Source: Stentor roeselii
Lineage: Eukaryota; Ciliophora; Heterotrichea; Heterotrichida; Stentoridae
DNA length: 64,000 nucleotides
Reading direction: 5' to 3'
NCBI GenBank assembly: GCA_006503475.1
Contig: RSEH01000253.1
Coordinates: 1 to 64,000, forward strand
A program made the position numbers and the translations under genes. Below, one piece after another: positions 1 to 8,783 of this stretch. How positions within the stretch are numbered: position 1 is the first letter of the stretch; each line of letters begins with the position of its first letter. Under the pieces are notes generated by a model. It made no database searches, was not told where the DNA came from, and saw only the letters and a list, made by a program, of their open reading frames with translations.

Positions 1-2
1 AT

Positions 3-335
3 TCTGATACTCTCTTTATAATTGAATATAAGAAAGATAAAAAAGGAAATCATATAAATTTAATAAATACAGGAATGATTCAAATAATGGAATTGTACGC
101 TAGTGAAGCTCTAAATATTTCTAGTAAGTATCAACATATAAAAAAAATTATATTGAGAGCTGTTGGTTTTGCTATTGTTGAAGGAAAATGGAAAATGTAT
201 GCTGATGAGATTGAGTTTAATAAAGATGGATTAAAATCAGCGATTGATTGTTTCAATGAGAGAGCTATTGGTGAGGAGCTAATTTTTGATGAGTTGTCCA
301 AATACGCAATCAATAGATTTAGTAGTTTTAAATAG
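3..335 (+). CDS. AAA-ATPase-like / PD-(D/E)XK nuclease family protein, C-terminal part (5' end outside window)
   Basis: The reading frame is open from the left edge to a TAG stop. The 110 visible residues match the C-terminal end of the intact relatives at 2800-4821 and 32008-34014. They start with the nuclease core (SDTLFIIEYKKDKK, giving the Asp and the E-x-K of a PD-(D/E)XK fold), continue with a conserved helix (MELYASEAL) and end in the family tail (DELSKYAINR). The tail differs from the RVSS end of the two intact copies. About 140 bp past the stop lies a short 3' flank block (GGTGTTATA) also found after the copy at 2800. Whether the missing N-terminal ATPase half is intact cannot be seen. 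Confidence 0.8.
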   Translation, partial: SDTLFIIEYKKDKKGNHINLINTGMIQIMELYASEALNISSKYQHIKKIILRAVGFAIVEGKWKMYADEIEFNKDGLKSAIDCFNERAIGEELIFDELSKYAINRFSSFK

Positions 336-1728
336 TTTAAAAATTAGTTTCTTGATTAAATGTCTCATCTATTTGCATTCACTACACAAAACTATCCCTA
401 ACTTTTTTATTATCATGAAAATAATATAATGATGATATAATTGGTTCATATTTTGATTATGATATATTAAAATTTGGTGTTATAGCACTTGCCATCCTTT
501 ATGTATAAAGCCCTATTAAGATAGCTCGCAGATGACAGTAATCAATAAAGAAAAATATAAAAGTAACAACTGAATATAATAAGGAAAAAATAGACTTTTA
601 TCAACAGCAGATTGATAGAAAAAGCTATCAAATATATAAGAATTAGAAAATTTCTGAATTATAAAAGACAAGAAGAAAAAAGGTATTGAATGGATTAGTG
701 AGTTTAAGAAAATCTACACATAAAAAAATTTTATGATTTATTCAATATTCAGATATTTTGTGGATTTGATAATCTTGTGAAAACATCTAAAGTACTTAAA
801 ATAATATGCCAAGTTATAAGGTCTTTTTATATTTGAATAATTTAAATATTATTATTCGCTCATATAATAATTTTTTCACAAGTTCTTTGTATTTTGATTA
901 ACAAAATGATATCCATCGAACAATAGTAAAATGAATTATTATTATTTGAAAAGGATAGAAGGTATGATTTGGAATATATCACTTGAACATTGATTAATGC
1001 AAGATTTGATAGATCTTAATATAGCAAGATAATTCAAGAACTAAGACAGGCTATATTCGATAAATTATCTTATCTTAATAAAAATTAAATAATTAATCAG
1101 ATGGACCCAGAAGATACTTTGCTGGATTTTGATAAACGTATATTTCTTTAAAATTTAATAATAGAGAATGTTGCATTTATATTTCAAATTCTAATAATCA
1201 TATTTTATTACCATATAATCATACGTTCCATTATAAATCTAGGGAAAAGTCGATACTATCAAATTGTATTGAATATATAATATTGAAAAAAAATATACAA
1301 ATCAATTCAATTTGCATGCCAATTTTTGGAGATGAATTCAGTTTAAGGCTTTTTAATTCAATATAAAAACCATTTTGTATCAATTAGTGCAAATTGTTTT
1401 ATAGTGGAAATGATGTAAATGATCATTATTATCGTAGAATCTGCATCCGAAACAAAATATTACCACATCTTAAAATCAACTTACTTTATTAGTGTATCAA
1501 CTGCAAATATTTCAAATTGTCTAAAAGAAACAAAATATGAATTTAAGCTGATTTTATTTATGGAGTATATAATATCAATAGTGGAAATGATAATAAAAGT
1601 ATAATTTAGGGCTTTAATAATATTGAACTTTTTATATATAGACTAAATTTTAAGGATTTAATTACTGCTTTGATATCAAATAGAATAGAGAACTTTATTT
1701 AAGGCTATATGTAAAAATAAAGTATTAA
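336..1728. other. AT-rich stretch without a supported gene
   Basis: No convincing gene. The first 150 bp or so are the conserved 3' flank of the preceding AAA/nuclease copy. At 560-800 and 950-1650 short open pieces read like decayed coding sequence (for example a Lys/Gln-rich helical stretch near 590-700), but stops occur in all frames and I recognise no family. Confidence 0.5.
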
Positions 1729-2075
1729 TTAACTACTAACTTTTTTGAGTGCGTATTTGGACAACTCATCAAAAATATTTTGATTCTCAATGAAACCCTT
1801 CTGAAAAGAAGTAATTGCTGATTTTAATCCCTTTTTCTCAAACTTGAGTTCATCAGCACATATTTTCCATTTTCCTTAAACAAGAAAAAAGGCCACAGCT
1901 TCAGTATAATATTTTTCAAATGATTATACTGAATCGAATCAGAAATCTCCAAAGCTGCTTCTGCTCTACTGTTTGGCAATTTTTAATTTATCAATATTCT
2001 TCATATCGATATTCTTATAATTTATTTCTCTGTCGAATTTGGGGTTGTAGCATTGTGTGAATTATTTCTACTTTT
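1729..2075 (-). pseudogene. Relic of AAA-ATPase-like / PD-(D/E)XK gene, C-terminal end only
   Basis: Read on the minus strand, the piece ends with the family tail (FDELSKYAL, then KKVSS and a TAA) preceded by recognisable blocks such as ADELKFEKKGLKSA and a degraded EYK nuclease motif near 2050. The frame changes at least once within about 110 codons, and no ATPase half is present. It abuts, in opposite orientation, the 5' module of the intact copy at 2800. It is a truncated, inactive family member, probably left by an older insertion or duplication. Confidence 0.75.
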
Positions 2076-2079
2076 GGAA

Positions 2080-2799
2080 TCTATAAGACTTAGTAAAGAA
2101 ATCCATCTCACTTTCGAAGTGAGATGACTATTACCTCTACGAAGATATAGACAGAGTGGTTAAAGATATAACAAATTTTAATTAAAACATGCTTAAAATA
2201 ATCTAATCGTTTGAGAGTGACTCTGAAGAAGATTCGATGAAATAAGGAAGTCAAAGAAGAAATTATAATAAAATGTAATAATCATGGAAGTCTTATAATA
2301 TATGAGAGAGAACATCTGTTGAAATAATCAACGTTAATCTCTATTCTGCAATGTTTCGGTCTAACTTCAAGACCTTTATTCTTCAATCCGATCTATCCGG
2401 CAGGGGTAGTGAACCTTCTGGTAGTAATCTGGCCAGGCCCAGTAGTGTTAAAATCGCGCTCGCCGAATAATTTCATGCGTCCTTTCTGGAGAGTCATTAT
2501 TTAGGTAATTCTGTGCAAGAGTCATCTAAAACAACTCTCCTGGCCTTACAAAAATATTATTTTCTTCATCAGAACTAGTCTTCACAACCCTTGCCAAGTA
2601 ATAAATCAATTCATTAGACTCAAGTTTATCCCAAGTATTTGAAAGAAAAGAAACCCTATAAAACTAATTCCTACTCGAAAAATTCAAATTTAAACCTTTA
2701 ATAGATTCATTAAGAATCAAAAATAAACCATCTTCAGCCCACTTATACCCTTTATACATTCCTACCAAAATCCCCCTTTAATCTCAGCCATTTATATAA
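2080..2799 (+). repeat. Conserved 5' module of the AAA/nuclease unit, copy A
   Basis: This 0.6-0.7 kb leader recurs before the intact gene at 32008 and, inverted, before the decayed copy at 21168-22603. Shared blocks include GAGTGACTCTGAA (near 2210), a segment around AGAGTCATTA...CTCTCCTGGCCTTACA (2490-2550, shared with 31700-31770), CTACTCGAAAA (near 2670) and ATTAAGAATCAAAA just before the gene. A short hairpin with CTCACTT / AAGTGAG arms lies near 2110. Parts look like the decayed 3' end of another acidic coding region, so the module probably contains a promoter plus fossil coding sequence. Confidence 0.65.
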
Positions 2800-4821
2800 A
2801 TGTTTGCCAAGTTCCTCAGAAACTCTACTCTAAAGAAAAAATCGATTTTCTCTAGGAATTTTGCTGAGACTTCAAAAGAATCCTTCTTTTATCTTGGAAG
2901 TGATTTTGAAGAAATACTAAAAGGAGATAAACTATATGCTGATAAGACTTTATTCCTAAAAAATCTCTTGCAAGAACAAGATTTGTTGCTTGCGAGACCA
3001 AGTAGATGGGGAAAGAGTTTAAATTTGAGTATGGTGAAGAACTTTTTTCAACCTTTAGTCTCTGAAGATGGAATCATTTCAAAAGACGAAGAGAAAAAGA
3101 AAAGTTTCGAGAAATTTCTGATAGGTAAAGAAATTCTGTCATATAATCCTATAACTGGGGAAAAAAAAGAAACTAAATTTATTGACCTTCAAGGAAGTGC
3201 ACCTGTGATTTATTTAAGTTTTAATGAAGTTCAACCGAGAAATGAAAAAGAACTTGTTATTATGATTACAAAAATGCTGAAAAAAGCTATTGAACCTCAT
3301 AAGTATCTACTAAAATCACCACATATTAATTCTTATTATTTAAGCTTCATGCAAGATTACTTTAAAGATGATGATAATTTTGATGATATAAAAACAATTT
3401 ATATTCAAAATATATTAATGTATCTTGCAATTTGCTTAGAAAAGCATTATAAAGCAAAAGTTGTTCTTTTAGTAGATGATTACGACAAGTTTCTCGTGTC
3501 TCTCGCTGAGAAGAACTCCAAGTTATACGATGATGGATATTACTTATATTCTCAAATGTTTACATTCCTTAAAGATTCAGCTCGAGGATATATTTTATTT
3601 TCATTATTAACTGGGGTATCTAAAATAATAAACCCAAGCTGCTTCTCTGGCTTAAATCACTTCTTTTATGATACTGTAGAGATGCCTTTCTATTCGGAAT
3701 TTTGCGGGCTTACTGACACAGAAGTCGATAAGATGATTGAACAAACTCAGAATATGATGCAGATAAAATTTGATATCAAAGAAGTCAAAAACCAAATAGC
3801 TAAATGGTACAATGGATACAATATCGAAAATATTAAACTTTATAATCCTTATTCTGTAATCCAGTGCCTAAAACAATTGAGTAATAACAATCCCAATCCT
3901 TATAAAAAATACTGGTCTGATATTAGTTCAAAACTTCTTTACAACTCAGTCGAAATTATACCATCAGGAAAGTTTATTGATCGACTATTAGAAGTAAACA
4001 AAGTTGTATTTACGCCTATCAATTATGTTTTTAAAACATATAATAGTAGTGTTTCTGATGAAGATAAAGAAAAATCAAGTAAAATGGCATTTAGTAATCC
4101 ATCATCATTTTTAACTTTCATGATTCATGCTGGGTATTTAACAGAACATACTAGTTACCAATATCGCATACCAAATAAGGAAATTTTAGAAATCTTTTAC
4201 ACTGAAATCGCACCTTATTGGATGAAAATTAACATGCCATATTTATTGAATGCTAACTATAATGATAAAGAAATAGAAGACATCATATTGTTTTGTTCAT
4301 CATTTCAAAATAAAATTCTGAATAAAATAAAATTAAACGATGACAATACCCCTGAAAAAGTATTCAAATCCTTGATGTACTTCAGTTCTTACAATAAAGA
4401 AAATCATTTAAAGAAATATAAGATACTATTAGATGATCCAACAAATGTCAAAAAAAGAATCAATTTAATTCTTGTCCCATATGAAAATTTTGATACTCTC
4501 ATTATTATTGAATATAAGAAGGATGATAAATTAAATGATAAAATACTCTTGAAAAATGGAATGACTCAAATAATGGAATTTTATGCAAGTGAAGCTTTGA
4601 AGATTTCTGAAACTATTGAGTATAAACATGTAAAAAATATTATCCTTAGAGCAGTTGCTTTTGTTCTTGTTGGAAAAAAATGGAAGATATTCGCTGATGA
4701 GCTTCAGTTTGATAAAGAAGGATTAAAATCAGCGATTGATAGTTTTAATAAGGGTCCTGTTGAGAATCAAGATATTTTTGATGAGTTGTCAAAATACGCA
4801 ATCAAGAGAGTTAGTAGTTAA
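2800..4821 (+). CDS. AAA-ATPase-like protein with C-terminal PD-(D/E)XK nuclease domain, copy A
   Basis: This 673-residue protein has the two-domain layout of the AAA-ATPase-like plus PDDEXK (DUF1703) family, common in bacteria and expanded in some protists and fungi. Visible landmarks: a Walker A-like ARPSRWGKSLNLS near residues 65-77, a Walker B-like VVLLVDDYDKF near 223-233, a TGVSK...FSGLN block near 270-285, a WYNGYN block near 340, and the nuclease core FDTLIIIEYKKD near residues 565-576 followed by MEFYASEAL. The Walker B has DD where the paralogue at 32008 has DE, so ATP hydrolysis may be weakened. The N-terminus (MFAKFLRNST...) is basic, Ser/Thr-rich and free of acidic residues for about 20 residues, resembling a mitochondrial presequence. 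The cellular role is not known; DNA binding or cleavage is inferred from the family. Confidence 0.85.
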   Translation: MFAKFLRNSTLKKKSIFSRNFAETSKESFFYLGSDFEEILKGDKLYADKTLFLKNLLQEQDLLLARPSRWGKSLNLSMVKNFFQPLVSEDGIISKDEEKKKSFEKFLIGKEILSYNPITGEKKETKFIDLQGSAPVIYLSFNEVQPRNEKELVIMITKMLKKAIEPHKYLLKSPHINSYYLSFMQDYFKDDDNFDDIKTIYIQNILMYLAICLEKHYKAKVVLLVDDYDKFLVSLAEKNSKLYDDGYYLYSQMFTFLKDSARGYILFSLLTGVSKIINPSCFSGLNHFFYDTVEMPFYSEFCGLTDTEVDKMIEQTQNMMQIKFDIKEVKNQIAKWYNGYNIENIKLYNPYSVIQCLKQLSNNNPNPYKKYWSDISSKLLYNSVEIIPSGKFIDRLLEVNKVVFTPINYVFKTYNSSVSDEDKEKSSKMAFSNPSSFLTFMIHAGYLTEHTSYQYRIPNKEILEIFYTEIAPYWMKINMPYLLNANYNDKEIEDIILFCSSFQNKILNKIKLNDDNTPEKVFKSLMYFSSYNKENHLKKYKILLDDPTNVKKRINLILVPYENFDTLIIIEYKKDDKLNDKILLKNGMTQIMEFYASEALKISETIEYKHVKNIILRAVAFVLVGKKWKIFADELQFDKEGLKSAIDSFNKGPVENQDIFDELSKYAIKRVSS

Positions 4822-5080
4822 TTTAGTTTTAGTTTTAAATTCATTCTTAAATGATTCATTAAATAAAAAATTTAAGAAGTTTTGTTTATTTACTCACAAA
4901 AATTATTGAAATCTTAGAACTTCTTTGTGATTTGGTTAATATGAAATGGTAATCAATTTTATAGTGAGTAGTAGAATTTCATAGAAATTTTAGATAATTA
5001 TAAGAATGTTGGTGTTATAACTTATCTAATGAAATTATATTAATTTAATCATGCACTAGATGGTTATTTGTGTATTTATT
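4822..5080 (+). repeat. Conserved 3' flank of the AAA/nuclease unit, copy A
   Basis: After the stop, blocks such as TACTCACAAAAA (near 4890) and GTTGGTGTTATAAC (near 5010) recur after the copies ending at 34014 and 335 in the same order and at similar spacing. The duplicated unit therefore extends roughly 250 bp past the coding region. No terminal inverted repeat was found by eye. Confidence 0.5.
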
Positions 5081-6028
5081 GATTAGCCAGAATCAATTAA
5101 ATTCTTTTTACTCTACGAAAATGGCAAGATTATGAAAAATTCAAACTCACCTCAGACTTATATTGTAAATCAAGACTTTTAATGCCTCTCCTTAAAATAC
5201 TCAGAAATGCTAAGATTGGTTAGAATAGATAAATGCTATTCCTATAAATATTAAAGATTTTTTAAATTCAAACAAAGCTTGCATTCTATGCTAGAATACT
5301 TTTTATTAATTAGACCACTTAATTAATAATTACAAAACTCTCTAAAATTATGATTGAAGGCCAATGAAAATATAGACCTTATATAAACAGTATCGATTAC
5401 AAGCTTCCGGTGACTTGTCTAGAAACTCAGTAATCTTTAAAAATTCAAAGTAGTGCTAACTAGAATTAGATTGTTTTAGACAAGGATAAAGACACCAAAA
5501 AAACTTTCCATGAGTTGGTCTTGACTCAAATGCCAGTTCAAATCTAATTACATTCCTCAAATAGCATTATGCCATTTTTGACTTATGAAGGGGGAACCGT
5601 GACATAATTTATTCGGAGTCTTCAGACTGGATCTACTGTTCAGATTCAAGACCTCAAGTCTCAGGCCCAATGATTAATGTACTTAAATTAAACTATTTTG
5701 CATATTAGGTTAGACAGGTCTATTATGATTTCTTTACGTCCTAAACTTTATATACCTAAATCTTCAAAAATTTATATTATTTCAATTATTTAAAATTCCT
5801 TTTAGATATAAGAAAGCTTAAGGCAGATAATTCTGACTCGCTTGAGTGAAATAATTCTGAATTCTTCTTGAGACTCATAATGACACAAAGCCGAAAAATT
5901 TATATTAGAAATTGAAATTCTGAAACTCATTAAGCACTATTTGATAAGACCTATTATTATGACTCTCATCACTTATACTTGCATTGATCAGAACATTTTA
6001 ATAAGCGAAAATATTTAATTTATCAATA
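5081..6028. other. AT-rich intergenic stretch, possible decayed coding sequence
   Basis: No gene can be supported. Around 5470-5670 there is less AT-rich sequence with short open frames (for example a piece reading SLQTGSTVQIQDLKSQ), which resembles an old coding remnant of unknown identity. The last few hundred bases hold the promoter of the aspartyl-protease-like gene. Confidence 0.4.
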
Positions 6029-7287
6029 ATGCGATATGTTTACTGTCTCTTATTTTTTCAAGTCACTTCACAGTTCCTCCAAATGAGAAACAAGCTCAAC
6101 ATGGCCTATTACGTCACATTAAGTATCGGAAATGATCAAAAAAGTTATTCTCTACTTGTTTCATCTTATTCTTCAGTATTTTTAAATAGCTCTCCTACAT
6201 CCCAGGGCCAGGCTCGCGAGGTTGCAGTGAAGACAAAGAATTCAACTATTCATCTTCAAAAACTTTCGAGATATTAAACGAAAATTACTATCAAAACGTA
6301 AAAAACACTTAGTATGCAATAGGAAATGCTTCAGGTGTACTAGGTAGAGACCAGTTTCGTTCATCAGCGAAAGAATTTTATTTGATTCCTTCTCAAGCAA
6401 TACTTGTAGGAAAGACTTCAAATCTTCCAGATAATGCCAGATGTGGAATATTTTCATTAGGACTGAATTCGTATCAGACAAACTTCTCGGTGGTTTTTAA
6501 TTTGTACTCTTTGGGAAGAATCGAAGATTTATCTTTTTCTTTGTTTCTTAATAACATTGGGTTTGAAGGGAAGGATAAATACGAGATCCCAAGCACGATT
6601 GTATTAGGAACCTATTTTATGGCAAAATATGCAAAAGACCCGACATCAACTTTTAGGTATCATAATATAGCAGCTGAGCATCCTTATTTATGGGCAGTAA
6701 CAGCTTCTAGTTTCTCTTTGGGTTCTTATGTCGTATCGAATACCTCCGAGCCAATGATCTTAGAGCCTTCATTTAGTTTTATTGCAATACCAGAGTCAAT
6801 TCTCAAGAAGTTTAAAGAAAAACTAAACAAAAAAATAATATGTTCTGACAATGGAACATTTCTAATCTGCCCTTGTGAAGAAAGTTTCAAGCTACCAAGT
6901 TTATATTTTGTGATCGACAAGTATGAATACTCTCTTCCAGCCTCTTTTTACGTAAAAAAAGAAGAAGATAGATGTGTTATCTGTGTTATTCCCAAAGACG
7001 CCTCACCCTGGATACTCGGACAGTTATTCCTAAGAAGATATTACAGTTACTACAACATGAGAACAAGACAAATCGGTTTAGTTGAAAGTATTTATTACGA
7101 ATCATCTCATCACCACAAGAACAGCAAAAAGATCAGTGATGAGTGGCTAATGACCATCATCGGCATCACTACCTTTGTAGTTGTCGGCTTTATAGTCACT
7201 TTATGTTGGTTTTACATGAAGCATAAACGACCCCTGAGGTACTCAGTACTCAGCAGTGACTCTGACTTTGTAATCACTGGTAAATAG
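6029..7287 (+). CDS. Membrane-anchored pepsin-like aspartyl protease homologue, predicted inactive
   Basis: Three exons (6029-6175, 6190-6297, 6313-7287) give 409 residues, the usual size for a pepsin-like protein with a tail anchor. The N-terminus is a short hydrophobic leader. The first lobe shows YYVTLSIGNDQKSYSLLV, then SSYSS exactly where the catalytic DTGSS should be, then LSYIPGPGSRGC, the usual position of LWVPG. After the second intron comes YAIGNASGVLGRDQF, the normal flap-region pattern. The second site reads ILEPSFSFIAIP where (V/L)DSGTSLI..P is expected. The end is canonical (WILGQLFLRRYY..., then IGLV), followed by a transmembrane helix (IIGITTFVVVGFIVTLCWFY) and a short basic tail. 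Both catalytic aspartates are missing, so it is probably a non-catalytic surface or lysosomal protein. Its stop lies 17 bp before the next gene. Confidence 0.85.
6176..6189 (+). other. Apparent 14-nt spliceosomal intron
   Basis: GTATTTTTAAATAG starts with GTA and ends with TAG. Removing it joins two frames that are each clearly aspartyl-protease-like (...SSYSS / LSYIPGPG...). Without removal the first frame runs on to a stop at 6275-6277 and the homology is lost. The length of 14 is unusual for a genome whose other introns here are 15; the T-run of five could have lost one T in the assembly. Confidence 0.7.
6298..6312 (+). other. 15-nt intron in the aspartyl-protease-like gene
   Basis: GTAAAAAACACTTAG lies between codons for ...NENYYQN and YAIGNASG..., in phase 0. 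If retained it adds an in-frame TAG. Its removal restores a continuous pepsin-family flap region. Confidence 0.85.
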
Positions 7288-7304
7288 AATAGTTTGTTAT
7301 ACTA

Positions 7305-7616
7305 ATGGGATGCTTTTCAAGTAAAACTGCCGATCATGGACCTATTCGAGCCCACCCTGTCGATAACTTGTTGGAAAGTCAAGGAAAAGAAAATCAAGCT
7401 TCTGAAGAGAAGGCGAAAAAAATACATTGTGATGAGTCTAGGGTTCATACTGTTCCTAATGTTAACTCAAGTGAAAAAAAGAAGAGAGAAAATTATTCTG
7501 ATGGAAAAAAATTGGAGAAAACAGGAATTATTGAGAATAAGGATGATGAGGTTGTTAGAATATGGCTTGATGGGATTTTTTCGGTCGCCAAGTCGAGGAT
7601 TTATACTAAGGTTTAA
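7305..7616 (+). CDS. Small MGC-type (myristoyl/palmitoyl) hydrophilic protein
   Basis: The 103-residue protein begins MGCFSSK, a textbook N-myristoylation signal (Gly2, Ser6) with a palmitoylatable Cys3. The rest is highly charged (Lys/Glu-rich), probably disordered, ending with a short hydrophobic segment (VVRIWLDGIFSVAKS). No domain is recognised. Likely a small protein tethered to the cytoplasmic face of a membrane. The start lies 17 bp after the stop of the aspartyl-protease-like gene on the same strand, and the gene converges on the next minus-strand gene. A decayed second copy at about 30570-30890 supports this being a true gene. Confidence 0.75.
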   Translation: MGCFSSKTADHGPIRAHPVDNLLESQGKENQASEEKAKKIHCDESRVHTVPNVNSSEKKKRENYSDGKKLEKTGIIENKDDEVVRIWLDGIFSVAKSRIYTKV

Positions 7617-7745
7617 TCGTTTATTAAATGTGGCGTAGAGATTTTTAGTTGGTTGATGTGGGTGAATAGAACGGATTAGAATAATTTTAGGGATTTAGGA
7701 GGTTTTATAGTGAATTTAGTTTTAATCATCATCAAACTATTAGAT

Positions 7746-8699
7746 TTAAAAAACAGGGCATTGTTCTTCGAAGGTTTTATCTGCTATAAACTTGTCTATT
7801 GAAGGCTTTCTAGATATTTTTAGTCCTGCTATTTTTTTGAGAAGGCCGCCAATAGAATCTTCATACTTCTCTTTCACCTTGACCAAATCAGCCCTAATCT
7901 CCTGTACATTAGGAACAACATCATCCTCTAATTCAGGTGAAAAGCACTGAGGCACAAAATCAACAGCACCTTCAACAACCCCTTCAACAACATCATTTTC
8001 CCCCCCTTCCGCTTCCCTAACCTCCCTAATAACAGTAGAATACTCTTCAGGAAAAGAAACCCTTTCAATAGTTCCACTCTGCACAAGTTTCACATCATTT
8101 TTATACCCCGTTGCATTTTCAATATCACTATTTCCAATAAATTCTGTATAACTTTGAGGTTCTTTCTGCTTAAAACAAGCAAGTCTAACCTGTGAATACA
8201 TCCATTTAAACAAGAACTGTTTTTTGTAGTACTTTTCAATGATAGGCTTCATAACTTTAAACAAACGCCTGACAAATCTGGACTCGGCTCCAAATCTAGC
8301 AGCAGTGATCATGACACAAACAAAAATAATCAACTTGTTGATTTGACGAGATTCGACCCAGGCTTCATGTGCGGGTCCGGCCGGGTCATAGCTTTTTTCA
8401 GCAGGAATCAAAATATTGAAAGAAGAGTCGAAATATTCAATCAAGATGTAACCGACGTACGTTATTCCAAAGTCAGTTTTAAAGCTGTCTACATAACTTG
8501 CTTCGAATAATGCACTGTCTGAAGATAGTTTTCCATTCGCCTTTGCCACGTATTCACCGTCTTTATGCTCGAATTTGAAGACCTGGCTTGAAAGGTCGAG
8601 TGAGTAGAGGTTTTTTACTTTTGCTAAGGAAAAAGTGAGAAGGTCGTTTAGTGTCTGTGAGTCTGAGACTGGGATTGAGGTGTCCAGGGTGTTAAGCAT
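7746..8699 (-). CDS. Single-pass membrane protein ending in a CaaX-like box, unknown function
   Basis: 317 residues. One hydrophobic helix (INKLIIFVCVMITAARF, near residues 120-136) is followed by a basic stretch (RFVRRLFKVMKP). The C-terminal half is acidic and probably disordered, with a helical segment before the end. The last four residues are CPVF, which fits a prenylation CaaX box; a CaaX protease gene lies about 11 kb away on the same strand. No family is recognised. The start is fixed by a micro-duplication: an identical ATG context 59 bp upstream opens only a short upstream frame (see the repeat at 8672-8783). Confidence 0.7.
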   Translation of the reverse strand: MLNTLDTSIPVSDSQTLNDLLTFSLAKVKNLYSLDLSSQVFKFEHKDGEYVAKANGKLSSDSALFEASYVDSFKTDFGITYVGYILIEYFDSSFNILIPAEKSYDPAGPAHEAWVESRQINKLIIFVCVMITAARFGAESRFVRRLFKVMKPIIEKYYKKQFLFKWMYSQVRLACFKQKEPQSYTEFIGNSDIENATGYKNDVKLVQSGTIERVSFPEEYSTVIREVREAEGGENDVVEGVVEGAVDFVPQCFSPELEDDVVPNVQEIRADLVKVKEKYEDSIGGLLKKIAGLKISRKPSIDKFIADKTFEEQCPVF

Positions 8700-8783
8700 T
8701 TATATTAAGAATTTTTACAATAAAATAAGGAAATTGAGGTTTCCAGGGTGTTAAGCATTTATATTAAAATTTTTACAATAAAA
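8672..8783. repeat. Tandem micro-duplication (about 53 bp, two copies) between two genes
   Basis: Two nearly identical blocks (8672-8724 and 8731-8783) contain TCCAGGGTGTTAAGCATTTA and TTTTTACAATAAAAT, differing by a base or two. The upstream copy, as read on the minus strand, holds the stop of the pseudokinase gene; the downstream copy holds the ATG of the 317-residue gene. The duplicated ATG in the first copy (8756-8758) opens a 17-codon frame whose first five codons repeat those of the real gene (MLNTL) and which ends 7 nt before the real ATG. Confidence 0.85.

Noticed and set aside
1419-1604. 61-codon open frame in the left island
   Set aside because: Ile/Ser-rich low-information sequence next to many stops; at most a fossil piece.
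5500-5560. tRNA-like T-loop (AGTTCAAATCT)
   Set aside because: No matching stems, anticodon arm or acceptor; no convincing tRNA found anywhere in the window.
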